A DNA stretch of 64,000 bases from Phycisphaeraceae bacterium. Its GTDB lineage: Bacteria; Planctomycetota; Phycisphaerae; Phycisphaerales; UBA1924. The stretch lies in NCBI GenBank assembly GCA_019636495.1, contig JAHBXL010000010.1, positions 62,001 through 126,000 of the forward strand, read 5' to 3'. Positions 42,572 through 51,860 of the stretch are shown here, in pieces (position 1 is the first letter of the stretch; each line of letters begins with the position of its first letter). A program made the translations under genes and the position numbers. The notes beneath the pieces were generated by a model. That model did no database searches. It was not told the DNA's origin and was given only the letters and a program-made list of their open reading frames with translations.

Positions 42572-45205
42572 ATGAACTCGACCCCGACGCTCACGCTGTC
42601 CGCGCCCGAGGCGAATCTCCCGCCGGCGCTCTCGCCCCTGGCCGAACTGGCGTACAACCTGTACTGGTCGTGGCGGCCCGCCGTACGCGACCTGTTCGCG
42701 CGCATCGACCCCGACGAGTGGGAAGCGGGCGGTCACAACCCCGTGCGCGTGCTCGCGCACGCCTCGCCGCAGCGGCTGGCCGCGCTCGCGGGCGACCCGG
42801 AGTTCGTTGCCGAAGCGGCCCGCGCGGCGGAGGACCTGCGCCGCGAACTGGCCGGCCCTTGCTGGTTCGACAACGCGCGCAAGGACATCGGCAACCCGGG
42901 CACGCCGTTGCTCGCGGCGTACTTCTGCGCCGAGTTCGGCTTGACCGAGTGCTTCCAGATCTACTCGGGCGGTCTGGGGCTTCTGGCGGGGGACCACCTC
43001 AAGTCCGCATCGCAACTCGGCCTGCCGCTGATCGGCGTCGGTCTGTTGTATCGGAACGGGTACTTTCATCAGCACCTCGACGCCGACGGCATGCAGCAGG
43101 AGAACTTCCCGCCGCTGGGCGCGCCGCGCCAGCCGGTCCGTCGCGTGCTCGATGCTTCGACGCGAGAGCAGATCACCGTCGGCGTGCACCTGCCGGGGCG
43201 CGAGTTGCGTTGCGCGGTGTGGAGGTGCGACGTCGGACGTGTGCGGCTCTACCTGCTCGACACCAACATCGAGGCCAACTCTCCCGAGGACCGCGAGATC
43301 ACGGCGAACCTGTACCTGGGCGATCAGAACCGGCGCATCCTGCAGGAACTGGTCCTGGGCATCGGCGGCGTGCGGGCGCTGGCGGCCTGCCGCGAGCACG
43401 CCACGGTCTTCCACATGAACGAGGGACACGCGGCGTTCCTCGCGCTGGAGCGCATCCGCGCTGTGCGCCAGCACCACGCGCACCTGAACATCACCTTTGA
43501 TCAGGCCCGCGAGGCCGCCGCGGCGGGGCATGTGTTCACAACACATACGCCGGTACCTGCGGGGATCGACCGTTTTCCGCCGGGCCTTGTGTCGCATTAC
43601 TTCGAGCACTACGTCTCATCGCTCGGGCTCGACATGGAGGGCCTGATGGCGCTGGGGCGCGAGGACGTTGCCAACCGCAACGAGGCGTTCTCGATGGCGG
43701 TGCTGGCGCTCCGATGCTCGCGCTGGGCCAACGGCGTGTCGCGTCTGCACGGGCAGGTGTCGCGCCGCATGTGGCGCGAGATCTGGCCCGAGACGCCCGA
43801 GGGCGACGTGCCCATCGGCCATGTGACCAACGGCATTCATACCGACTCCTGGGTCTCGCCGCACAACGTGCCGCTGTTTGACCGAGCAATGGGCCGTGCG
43901 TGGCGAGAGGCCGCGGGCGAGCCGGCTTCGTGGAACGGCGCGGGGTCGATCGCCGATGCCGACCTATGGGCAGCGCGGAACGCCGCGCGGCGCGATCTGC
44001 TCACGTTTGTCAACCAGCGGGCCGCGGCGGGCCGCACGGGCGGCATCGCGCCCGCGCTCGATCCCGAGGCGCTCACCATCGGCTTTGCGCGCCGGTTCGC
44101 CGGCTACAAGCGGGCCACGCTGCTGTTCCGCGATGAGACACGATTGAAGAAACTGCTCGATGGCGCGGGCGGCCGACCCGTCCAGTTTGTCTTCTCCGGA
44201 AAGGCCCACCCCGGCGACACCTGGGGCAAGCACCTCATCCGCGACATCGTGCACTTTGCCCGCAGCCTCGATGGCAAGGCCCGCGGCCGGATCGTCTTCC
44301 TCGATGACTACGCCATCGATGTCGCCCGCCAACTCGTGCAGGGGTGCGATGTCTGGCTCAACAACCCCATCCGCGGCCTGGAAGCCTCGGGCACCAGCGG
44401 CATGAAGGCCGCGCTCAACGGCGTGCTCAACTGCTCCATCCTCGATGGATGGTGGGACGAAGGATTTGATGGCTCGCTCGGTTTCCGCATCCCCGAGCGC
44501 GGCACCTATCCCAGCGATGCACCCGATGAGGAGCGCGAGGCCTTCGAGGCCGAAGCGCTCTACCGCACCATCGAGAGCGAGGTCGTTCCCGCCTTCTATC
44601 AACGCGACAGCGCCCGCTTGCCGCGGAAGTGGTTGGCGATGATGAAGGCGTGCATCGCGCGGCTGGGGCCGGAGTTCAGCACGCACCGGATGGTCGCCGA
44701 GTATGCCCGCAAGTACTACTTCCCGGCGCACGACGCCGCGGCCCGGCTCGCGGGCGACGAGCCGGCCAGCGACATCCGCCCCGCGCGCGACCTGGCCGAC
44801 CACATCGATCGGTACCGGAAACTCTGGCCGCAGGTGCGAGTGCGTGGGATCGACTGCGCGCCCACGCCCGCGGGCGATGCGCTGCAGGTCGGCGCGGTCG
44901 TCCGGCTGGGCCAACTCCGACCCGACGAGGTGCGCATCGAGGTCTACCACGGCCCTGTTGAGCGTGCCACGGGCCGGATCGAGCATGGCCACGCCGCGCC
45001 GATGGTCTGCAAGCACCCGGTCGGCGATGGCACGTATCAGTTCGCTGTGTCGGTTCCTGCGCCCGAGGGGCTCGCCGCGGCCCACCATGGGCTGCTGGTG
45101 CGCATCCTGCCGGGCGACCCGTTGCTGGTGACGCCGTTTGTGCCGGGGCTCATCTGCAACAGCCCGATTGTCGCCGCGGAGCCGGGGCCGGGCGGACACC
45201 TCTGA
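42572..45205 (+). CDS. glgP: Alpha-glucan (glycogen) phosphorylase, DUF3417 type
   Basis: An 877-residue GT35 enzyme releasing glucose-1-phosphate from glycogen or maltodextrin. The N-terminal DUF3417-like part has PLAELAYNLYWSWRPAVRDLF. The core has YFCAEFGLTECFQIYSGGLGLLAGDHLKSA (two adjoining blocks), VFHMNEGHAAFLALERIR, THTPVPAGIDRFP, HVTNGIHTDSWVSP, RRFAGYKRATLL, FSGKAHPGD and the pyridoxal-phosphate region ASGTSGMKAALNGVLNCSILDGWWDE, where the Lys after GM should carry the cofactor. Length fits the short bacterial/archaeal type. ATG at 42572. Together with the debranching enzyme it provides full glycogen breakdown. Confidence 0.95.
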   Translation: MNSTPTLTLSAPEANLPPALSPLAELAYNLYWSWRPAVRDLFARIDPDEWEAGGHNPVRVLAHASPQRLAALAGDPEFVAEAARAAEDLRRELAGPCWFDNARKDIGNPGTPLLAAYFCAEFGLTECFQIYSGGLGLLAGDHLKSASQLGLPLIGVGLLYRNGYFHQHLDADGMQQENFPPLGAPRQPVRRVLDASTREQITVGVHLPGRELRCAVWRCDVGRVRLYLLDTNIEANSPEDREITANLYLGDQNRRILQELVLGIGGVRALAACREHATVFHMNEGHAAFLALERIRAVRQHHAHLNITFDQAREAAAAGHVFTTHTPVPAGIDRFPPGLVSHYFEHYVSSLGLDMEGLMALGREDVANRNEAFSMAVLALRCSRWANGVSRLHGQVSRRMWREIWPETPEGDVPIGHVTNGIHTDSWVSPHNVPLFDRAMGRAWREAAGEPASWNGAGSIADADLWAARNAARRDLLTFVNQRAAAGRTGGIAPALDPEALTIGFARRFAGYKRATLLFRDETRLKKLLDGAGGRPVQFVFSGKAHPGDTWGKHLIRDIVHFARSLDGKARGRIVFLDDYAIDVARQLVQGCDVWLNNPIRGLEASGTSGMKAALNGVLNCSILDGWWDEGFDGSLGFRIPERGTYPSDAPDEEREAFEAEALYRTIESEVVPAFYQRDSARLPRKWLAMMKACIARLGPEFSTHRMVAEYARKYYFPAHDAAARLAGDEPASDIRPARDLADHIDRYRKLWPQVRVRGIDCAPTPAGDALQVGAVVRLGQLRPDEVRIEVYHGPVERATGRIEHGHAAPMVCKHPVGDGTYQFAVSVPAPEGLAAAHHGLLVRILPGDPLLVTPFVPGLICNSPIVAAEPGPGGHL

Positions 45206-45231
45206 TTGCGCCGAACTCATCGAGGAACAAC

Positions 45232-45726
45232 ATGCCCGCGATCCTGCTCGCCGTTGCCGCCGGTCTGTGCTGGGGGATCGGCGAACTGTTCACCAAGAGC
45301 GTCCTGCACACGCACAAGGTCGGGCCGATCACCGCGATCACCATCCGCTCGACGGTCGCGCTGCCGGTGCTCTGGCTGGCGTACGTGCTGGCGGTGTATG
45401 TGCTGAGGTCCCCACGCGAGAACGCGGCGTGGTTCCGCGGCGTGGAGGCGGGCGGCGCAGATGCCGCGACAATCCTGAAACTGGTGTGCGGCTCGGGGCT
45501 CATCGCCGGTGCCGCGGCGATGATCTGCTTCTACGCCGCGCTCTCGCTCGGCGAGGTCTCGCGCGTCAAGCCGATCGCCTTCGCCCTCGCGCCGGCCACC
45601 GCAGTCGTCCTCGGCTGGCTCGTGCTCAAGGAAGGGATGACTGTGCAGAAGGCGCTCGGTGTCGCGCTGATCCTCGGCGGGGTGCTGCTGCTCACCGGCG
45701 GCAAGGCCGTGGCCAAGGTTCCTTGA
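45232..45726 (+). CDS. Half-size EamA-family transporter
   Basis: A 164-residue protein with about five membrane segments, equal to one EamA domain; classical family members have two. MPAILLAVAAGLCWGIGELFTK opens it, then ITIRSTVALPVLWLAYVLAV, a short charged loop, LIAGAAAMICFYAALSLGEVSRVKPI, and LAPATAVVLGWLVLKEGMT with KALGVALILGGVLLLTG closing the domain. It must form a dimer. Substrate unknown. It lies 26 bases after glgP on the same strand, so may be co-transcribed. Confidence 0.85.
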   Translation: MPAILLAVAAGLCWGIGELFTKSVLHTHKVGPITAITIRSTVALPVLWLAYVLAVYVLRSPRENAAWFRGVEAGGADAATILKLVCGSGLIAGAAAMICFYAALSLGEVSRVKPIAFALAPATAVVLGWLVLKEGMTVQKALGVALILGGVLLLTGGKAVAKVP

Positions 45727-45762
45727 TGCGGCGCTGGAAGGTCTGCTGGCCCACCGCTCACC

Positions 45763-45799
45763 AGAAAGAAACCGGGCCCGGCGTTGTAGCCGGGCCCGT
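45763..45799 (-). terminator. Terminator downstream of rplU
   Basis: On the minus strand CGGGCCCGGC pairs with GCCGGGCCCG around TACAAC, then GTTTCTTTCT. The T run reads leftward, in the direction of rplU. Confidence 0.75.
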
Positions 45800-45858
45800 G
45801 ACATGGTTCCGAGATGCTTGACTCCCAAGAGACCGGCACAGAGTGCCGGTCCACCCGG

Positions 45859-46185
45859 TCAACCCTTGATGCCCGTGATCTTCACCGCGGTGTACTTCTG
45901 GCGGTGGCCGGTGCGCTGCCGCGAACCCTTCTTGGGCTGGAAGTACTGGATGCGGAGTTTCTCGCCCTTGACGAGCGGCTCCAGAACTTCGGCGGTGACG
46001 GTTGCGCCGGTGATGTAGGGCGTTCCGACCTTCGTGGCCTGGCCCTCGCCGCCGATCAGCAGCACCTTGTCAAACTTCACGCTCTTGCCCGGCTTGGCCT
46101 CGCCCCCATCGACAAGGTCAATGTTGAGTTCGAGGCCCTCGGTGACTTTGAGTTGGCCGCCGGACGCTTCGATGATCGCGTACAT
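45859..46185 (-). CDS. rplU: 50S ribosomal protein L21
   Basis: A 108-residue protein of the large ribosomal subunit. MYAIIEASGGQLKVTEG, VLLIGGEG, VGTPYITGATVTAEVLE and the basic C-terminal KKGSRQRTGHRQKYTAVKI match L21 along the full length. The ATG at 46185 is the family start; the upstream in-frame ATG adds nine residues. The usual partner rpmA (L27) is not downstream, where a terminator follows instead. It lies 168 bases after typA on the same strand. Confidence 0.95.
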   Translation of the reverse strand: MYAIIEASGGQLKVTEGLELNIDLVDGGEAKPGKSVKFDKVLLIGGEGQATKVGTPYITGATVTAEVLEPLVKGEKLRIQYFQPKKGSRQRTGHRQKYTAVKITGIKG

Positions 46186-46353
46186 GTGAACACCCTTCTG
46201 GGTCGTCCGCACTAGACGGGGGGGCCGGCGGTGTGCCTCAACTCGAGGCGTCGCCTACCCGGCTTGAAGCCCGGTTCGTTGCGGGGGCAAAGGCTAGCCG
46301 CGGTTTGTTGGGTCCTCAACTCTCAGAACAACGACCCAAACGAACACCCGACG

Positions 46354-48318
46354 TCATACGCCCGCCTCTTCGCGGTCGCGGGCCTGCCGCTCCGCCCGGC
46401 GCCGCATGCCCTCATCCAGGATCCGCTTGCGCATCCGAACCGCCTCGGGCGTGATCTCGACCAGTTCATCATCCTCGATGTACTCAAGCGCGGCCTCAAG
46501 CCCCACCTTCCGCGGCGTCTTGAGCACGACCGTCTTGTCCTTGCTCGCCGCACGCATGTTGTCGAGGTGCTTGAGCCGCGTGATGTTCACGACCAGGTCG
46601 TTGTCGCGGCAGTGCTCGCCGATGATCTGCCCCGCGTAGACCTTGTCGCCCGGCGAAACGAACAGCACGCCGCGGTCGGCCAGCAGTTCGCACGCGTGCG
46701 TCGTCACCGCGCCGGTCTCGTTGGCAATGAGCACGCCCTGGCTGCGCCGCGGGGGTGGCGGCCCGGCAGGTGCGAAGCGTTCGAAGGTATGGTGCATGAT
46801 GCCCTCGCCCTCGGTGGCGGTGAGCATGCGCGAGCGCAGGCCGATCAGCCCGCGCGCCGGAATCTCAAACTCCAGGTGGGTCAGCGCATCCCCGCGCGGC
46901 TCCATGCTCTTGATCTCGCCCTTGCGTGCGCCCGTCAACTCCATCACCGGGCCCACGTGCGCGTTGGGCACATCCACCACCAGCCACTCGATGGGCTCGT
47001 GCTCGACGCCGTCGATCTGCTTGATGACCACCTGCGGCTTGCCCACGGCCAGTTCGAAGCCCTCGCGCCGCATGGTCTCCAGCAAAATGCCCAGGTGCAG
47101 CAGGCCGCGCCCCGAGACGATGAACTCGTCGGCCGCGCCGGTGTTGAAGTTCACGCGGAGCGCGACGTTGTGCTGCAGTTCGCGCTCCAGCCGCTCGCGC
47201 ACTTGCCGGCTGGTGACAAACGAGCCCGACTGCCCGGCGAACGGCGAGGTGTTCACCTTGAAGACCATCGTCAGCGTCGGCTCATCGACCTTCACCGGCG
47301 GCAGGCCCACCGGGTTCTCCGCATCGGCAATGGTCTCGCCGATGTCGATGCTCTCAAGGCCGACGATCGCGCAGATGTCTCCCGCGTGCACGCTGTCCGT
47401 CTCGGCGCGCCCAAGCCCCGCGAACTTCAGGATCTTGCCCACCTTGTCCTGACGGACCGTGTCCCCCGCGCTCACGATCGCCACCGGCTGGCCCGTGCGG
47501 ATCGTCCCCGCGAACACACGGCCGATCCCGATCCGACCCACGTACTCGGAGTAGTCAATCGTCGTGATCAGCATCTGCAGCGGCGCATCCAGAACGTCCT
47601 GGGGCGCGGGCACGTGCTCCACGATCGCCTCGAACACCGGCCGCATGTTTCCCGGCGTGCCGTCTGCGTTCTTCGGGATGACACCGCTGTGCCCCGCCGC
47701 GGCACGCGCCGCATCCTGATCGATCGTGCTCCACCCCGCGCGGCCGGAGGCGTACACCACGGGGAAATCCAGCGCGTGGTCATCTGCGCCCAGTTCGACC
47801 AGCAGGTCGAACACCTCGTTGATCACCTCGTGCGCGCGGGCATCGGGCCGGTCGCACTTGTTCACCACCACGATCGGTTTCAGCCCCGCCTCGATCGCCT
47901 TGCTGAGCACGAACCGCGTCTGCGGCATCGGCCCCTCGAACGCGTCCACCAGCAGCAGGCACCCATCGGCCATGCGCATCACCCGCTCTACCTCGCCCCC
48001 GAAGTCGGCGTGGCCCGGCGTGTCGATGATGTTGATGTGGTAGTCGCCCGCCGTCGCCTTCGCGCTGGGATCGGCCTTGTGATACATCACCGCGCAGTTC
48101 TTCGACAGGATGGTGATGCCCCGCTCGCGTTCGAGCGGGTTGGAGTCCATGATCAAATCGTGTTGGCCGCCGGCGAGTTTCTCGAGTTCGCCGGCGCGGA
48201 ACATGCCCGACTGTTTGAGCAACTGGTCCACCAGCGTCGTCTTGCCGTGGTCGACGTGGGCGATGATCGCGACGTTGCGAAGGCGGTCGGTGACGGTCTG
48301 GGTCGAGGCGGTGGTCAT
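46354..48318 (-). CDS. typA: Ribosome-associated GTPase TypA/BipA
   Basis: A 654-residue translational GTPase that binds the ribosome and supports growth and 50S assembly under stress. The G motifs are AHVDHGKTT (G1), RERGITI (G2), DTPGHADFGGE (G3) and NKCDRPDARAHEV (G4). Domain 2 and the TypA-specific C-terminal region follow: EPTLTMVFKVNTSPFAGQSG, SGRGLLHLGILLETMRREGFEL and FEIPARGLIGLRSR. The loop that usually reads PYKGxxPGRxNG is PAGPPPPRRSQG here. About 40 residues longer than typical. ATG at 48318 with GGAG just upstream. Confidence 0.95.
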   Translation of the reverse strand: MTTASTQTVTDRLRNVAIIAHVDHGKTTLVDQLLKQSGMFRAGELEKLAGGQHDLIMDSNPLERERGITILSKNCAVMYHKADPSAKATAGDYHINIIDTPGHADFGGEVERVMRMADGCLLLVDAFEGPMPQTRFVLSKAIEAGLKPIVVVNKCDRPDARAHEVINEVFDLLVELGADDHALDFPVVYASGRAGWSTIDQDAARAAAGHSGVIPKNADGTPGNMRPVFEAIVEHVPAPQDVLDAPLQMLITTIDYSEYVGRIGIGRVFAGTIRTGQPVAIVSAGDTVRQDKVGKILKFAGLGRAETDSVHAGDICAIVGLESIDIGETIADAENPVGLPPVKVDEPTLTMVFKVNTSPFAGQSGSFVTSRQVRERLERELQHNVALRVNFNTGAADEFIVSGRGLLHLGILLETMRREGFELAVGKPQVVIKQIDGVEHEPIEWLVVDVPNAHVGPVMELTGARKGEIKSMEPRGDALTHLEFEIPARGLIGLRSRMLTATEGEGIMHHTFERFAPAGPPPPRRSQGVLIANETGAVTTHACELLADRGVLFVSPGDKVYAGQIIGEHCRDNDLVVNITRLKHLDNMRAASKDKTVVLKTPRKVGLEAALEYIEDDELVEITPEAVRMRKRILDEGMRRRAERQARDREEAGV

Positions 48319-48555
48319 GTCGCTCCAACTCGGCTGCTCGCACAACAGGCGGCTGTCAATGACCGGCGCGCCGGGCCCGTGCGGGCGTTGATCGGGTATT
48401 GGGGGGAGGGAAGGCGAATCGTCCAGGCCGGCCCTTCGCAGCCGCGCAGGGCCGACAGGGCTCAGAACATCGTAGCGCGCTTGCGCAAGGAACCCTCTTG
48501 GCCGCGCCGCAATCGCGCCAACTTTTCGTTCAGTCGGGCGGCTCTCCGGCCGCGC

Positions 48556-50217
48556 TCACGGCTCGGCCGGCTTATCCGGCCCTGGCGCGGCAAGCCTGAG
48601 AACAAACTCACCCTCGATGTCTCCTTCGGGGGTGATCGAAAGTCGGCATACGACATCATCGAGTCGCTGCATCGCCGACCGGACGCCGCGGTAGTCCGGC
48701 AACGCGGGCGGGAGCACCGCGTCGAGATCGCGCGGGCGCGCGGCCATCAGCCAGACCCACTTGCGCCGCTGCCCGGCGGTCTCTCCGGCAACCAATGCCG
48801 CGGCGGCATCGCGGGTGGCGGTCGCGGCCAGACCTTCGACCTTGCCTTGGGCGGCCAGGGAGAGCGCCCACCATCCATCCGCGTGATCGGGGGCCGCGGC
48901 GAACTGCCACGCGGCCGTCAGGCCCTGCCCGGAAACGCCCGCCAATGGGCTTCCGGGAGCGAGGTCGATGGACATGATGCGCATTGCGCGCGGCACCATG
49001 CCGCCGAACTGCGGAACGATGGGCGGGGGCGCCTGCGCCGTCGCGCCCGCATCGCCCGACTGCCGCTCGATTACTGAAAGGAAGCCGGCGATCTGGTCGT
49101 CGAGCGCGCGGGCCAACTGACCGATGTGCGTGGTTTGCATCGCCAGTGTGAACGCCAAGCCGCCATCGGCCGCGCTGTGTACGCGGATCGCTTGCGCACC
49201 GGTGAAGAGTTCGCGGGCACGCTCGGGCCACGGCAGTTGGCTCAGGGGGTCGTCGATGGGCAGCGATGCGCCCAGGATCGACTCGAGCGGTGCGCGCTGC
49301 ACGAGGGTGAGCAGTGAGCCGGAACGCAGGGCCTCGAAGGCGCCATCGGTCGATTCGGCCGCGGCCCGGTGTGCTGTGCGGCGGCTCCGCTCGCGGAGGG
49401 CGACGCGGGCCTCCCATCCTGCGCCGGCCAGTTCGGTGCGTCGCGCCGAGATGGAGACGAAGTCCGCCCATTGTGCGCGGGCCGATCGTGCCTGGTTCTC
49501 GGCGGGCCGGCCGCCGAGCCGCGCGAGCAGGAGAATCTCGGCCTCGCCCATCGCCGCGGCGCGGGTCATGACGTCTTGACCGGCGAGCGTGGGAGTCTGG
49601 GCCCCGGCCAGCACGCCGAGCACCTCGTCAAACAGTTCGCTCCGCCCAGTCGGCGCGAGAATCAGCGTGACCGAACGGTCATCGGCGCGGGTGAAGCGGC
49701 GTGCCGAAGGCGTGAACAGCGTCAGTTCGTAACGGCCCTGCTCGAGCGCGAAGATCTGCTGGCCCTTGCCGATCACACGCGGCGAAATCTCCAGCCGCTC
49801 GCGGATGCGGCGGGACGTCTCCGCCGAGACGCGGCTCACCAGCGCCCATCGCGCCGTGTCGGGATCGGCAATGCCGCGCGCGACGAGCACAACCCGGTGC
49901 CCGAGCAGCCGGTCGAACGCGTCGAACTCCTCGTAGCCGAGTTGCTTCGCCAGGCCGCGCCACGGAGTGCCCGCGCCCTCCATGGCCCCGCCGATCCCGA
50001 ACATGCCGCGCAGTGCGCCGCCCAGCGCGGTCTGCCGTAACTCGCGACCGTTCTCGATGACCAGCACCAGGTCGCAGTTGGCGGGCATCGCCGCCGCGGC
50101 GTCGGCGATGGTGTCTTGCGCCGCCCTTGCCGCGACCGGCTGGGCCCGGACGGTTGCCGCGGCAAGCACGAGCGTTGTCAGGGCCGCGAGCAGAATTGGA
50201 ATGGGCGTGTTCGGCAT
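48556..50217 (-). CDS. Secreted protein of unknown function
   Basis: A 553-residue protein with a signal peptide (about 1-26, ending VRA). No domain recognised. The sequence is regular and Ala/Arg-rich, with segments such as CDLVLVIENGRELRQTALGGAL, FDAFDRLLGHRVVLVARGI and EILLLARLGGRPAENQ. It reads as a planctomycete-specific secreted protein: the start resembles the DUF3352-type opening where a 'protein of interest' residue run is followed by a hydrophobic strand. It is downstream of the anti-sigma/sigma pair on the same strand (136-base gap), so could be their target or a coregulated gene. Confidence 0.6.
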   Translation of the reverse strand: MPNTPIPILLAALTTLVLAAATVRAQPVAARAAQDTIADAAAAMPANCDLVLVIENGRELRQTALGGALRGMFGIGGAMEGAGTPWRGLAKQLGYEEFDAFDRLLGHRVVLVARGIADPDTARWALVSRVSAETSRRIRERLEISPRVIGKGQQIFALEQGRYELTLFTPSARRFTRADDRSVTLILAPTGRSELFDEVLGVLAGAQTPTLAGQDVMTRAAAMGEAEILLLARLGGRPAENQARSARAQWADFVSISARRTELAGAGWEARVALRERSRRTAHRAAAESTDGAFEALRSGSLLTLVQRAPLESILGASLPIDDPLSQLPWPERARELFTGAQAIRVHSAADGGLAFTLAMQTTHIGQLARALDDQIAGFLSVIERQSGDAGATAQAPPPIVPQFGGMVPRAMRIMSIDLAPGSPLAGVSGQGLTAAWQFAAAPDHADGWWALSLAAQGKVEGLAATATRDAAAALVAGETAGQRRKWVWLMAARPRDLDAVLPPALPDYRGVRSAMQRLDDVVCRLSITPEGDIEGEFVLRLAAPGPDKPAEP

Positions 50218-50353
50218 GGGCCAGTTTCGATGCCGTCGGGCGCACGATGCGATCGGTATCTCCTCGGAGATACATCGTACCGGCGAGCGCGCGAGATGAT
50301 TCCCCCAACGGTGCGGGACACTCGAACAACCAACTTCCTCATCGAAACACGCC

Positions 50354-51010
50354 TCAGCGCGGCGCGAGTGGCGAGGACCCGTCCTGGTTCATCAGGAAGT
50401 CCCCATCGTCGTCGATCCACGAAGCGGGCCGGATCTCGACACGCTCGGCCCGCGGCCAAGGCGACTGCGGAGCCGCACTGGCCAGGAGGCTGTTGAAAAG
50501 GGCCGACTCGCCAAAGTCACCCGAACGGCGCGCGGTGGCAACCTGTGGCAGCGTGGACGGCACGGGCGGGCCGATGAACGTCGTCGCCTGCACGGCCAGG
50601 CCGATGGGCTCGGCGAGGCTGCCGATGGGGGCAACGCCGACAATGACGGCCGACAGTTCGTGTGCGCCCCGCGCGGGCTCGACCGCGCCGCGGATCTGCA
50701 CGAACTGTGCCGCGGCACGGGCGGAGACGGAGTCGATCACGTCCGATGCGGGCGTTGCACGGGTCGCGAGGTCAAGCGAACCGGGGTTGGCTCGATAGGC
50801 CAGCGCAAGCCCGAGCGCGACCAGCGCGACGGTCGCCGCGGCGCCGGCCCGACCCGCCCACACCAGCGCGCGGCCGCGCCGGCAGACGAAGCCGCGCTCG
50901 GCATCGACGCGAGCAAGGATCGATGCGGAGAGATCGGGCGAGGGCGCGGCCGATCGCAACGCATCGTTGATGCGGTGCAGATCGTTCAGCCTGTCGCGCC
51001 GGTTGTTCAT
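50354..51010 (-). CDS. Probable anti-sigma factor (single-pass membrane protein)
   Basis: A 218-residue protein. A short cytoplasmic N-terminus with helical, charged sequence (residues 1-46, LNDLHRINDALRSAAPSPDL) precedes one membrane segment (about 47-72) and an extracytoplasmic part with no recognised domain. The ATG overlaps the sigma factor stop by four bases (ATGA), the typical arrangement of an ECF sigma with its regulator. No HxxxCxxC zinc motif is present, so it would not be a ZAS-type anti-sigma. The identification rests on context and topology. Confidence 0.6.
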   Translation of the reverse strand: MNNRRDRLNDLHRINDALRSAAPSPDLSASILARVDAERGFVCRRGRALVWAGRAGAAATVALVALGLALAYRANPGSLDLATRATPASDVIDSVSARAAAQFVQIRGAVEPARGAHELSAVIVGVAPIGSLAEPIGLAVQATTFIGPPVPSTLPQVATARRSGDFGESALFNSLLASAAPQSPWPRAERVEIRPASWIDDDGDFLMNQDGSSPLAPR

Positions 51011-51645
51011 GAGGCCCAGACCTCCTCGACGTGCGCACGGAAGGTGGCGTGCTGCTCCAGCGCGCTGCGCATCCGCATGCGGCCGCGGTGCAGGTGGCTC
51101 TTCACCGTGCCCTCGGGCATGTCCATGTATTCGGCGATCTGCGCGATCGGCCAATCCAGTTGGTGGAACAGCACGACGATCTCGCGCTGCTCGTCCGAAA
51201 GCGCTGCCAGCGCGTAGTCGATCGCTTCCTTGGCGTTGATGGTGACTTCGTCGTCGATGGTCGGCGCCTCGGGCCCGCGGCCGCGGCCGGCCCATGCACC
51301 CACCGTGTCGCTGTCGTAGGCGGGCTTGTGCTTCTGGCACGCGTTCACGTACAACCGCTTGGCGATCGTGAACAGCCAGGTCGAGAAGCGGAAACGGAAG
51401 TCGAAACGGTGCAGGTTGGTGAGGGCGCGGACGAAGGCGTCCTGCACCACGTCCTCGGCCACATCGGGCCGACCGGACATCCGGAGCATGTACGCGTAGA
51501 GCGAGGCCTGGTGCGCACGGATGAACTGCTCCGCCGCGTGGCGGTCACCCGCGATTGCTCGCTCCATGAGGTCTCGTTCCTCGGCGCGTGTCATTGCTCC
51601 AACTTTACCCTCTGCGGAGCCCCTGGTTTCGGACTTGCGGTGCAT
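51007..51645 (-). CDS. ECF-type RNA polymerase sigma factor
   Basis: A 212-residue sigma70-family protein with region 2 (about 40-110: YAYMLRMSGRPDVAEDVVQDAF, FDFRFRFSTWLFTIAKRLY) and region 4 (about 150-205: LSDEQREIVVLFHQLDWPI, AQIAEYMDMPEGTVKSHLHR). ATG 51645 is chosen because GGAGG lies six bases upstream; the alternative ATG at 51594 has a Shine-Dalgarno only two bases away. It directs transcription at promoters released when its anti-sigma is inactivated. The downstream partner overlaps by four bases. Confidence 0.9.
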   Translation of the reverse strand: MHRKSETRGSAEGKVGAMTRAEERDLMERAIAGDRHAAEQFIRAHQASLYAYMLRMSGRPDVAEDVVQDAFVRALTNLHRFDFRFRFSTWLFTIAKRLYVNACQKHKPAYDSDTVGAWAGRGRGPEAPTIDDEVTINAKEAIDYALAALSDEQREIVVLFHQLDWPIAQIAEYMDMPEGTVKSHLHRGRMRMRSALEQHATFRAHVEEVWAS

Positions 51646-51783
51646 GTTCGTCCTCCGTGGTCGTTCCGCCGGTCGAATCTCACGTACATCGACCCGATAA
51701 CCGCCGATCCACCATCCCCCTACAGGATGTCCATCCAGACGCGCCGGTCCACGGGGCCCGTCCCGTCTCCCCCTTGGACGCAC

Positions 51784-51814
51784 GAAAAAGCCCGGGGTTC
51801 GTCCCCCCGGGCTG
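51784..51814 (-). terminator. Terminator after the B12-fold gene
   Basis: On the minus strand AGCCCGGGG pairs with CCCCGGGCT, followed by TTTTT. It separates the B12-fold gene from the sigma factor gene. Confidence 0.85.
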
Positions 51815-51860
51815 TTCGCAGGCCATGAACTTTGGATGCAATCCGTTCAGAAGCCGAACA

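Noticed and set aside
46231..49077. Long rightward open frame across typA
   Set aside because: Shadow of typA and the secreted-protein gene on the opposite strand; composition is His/Arg-rich and non-protein-like.
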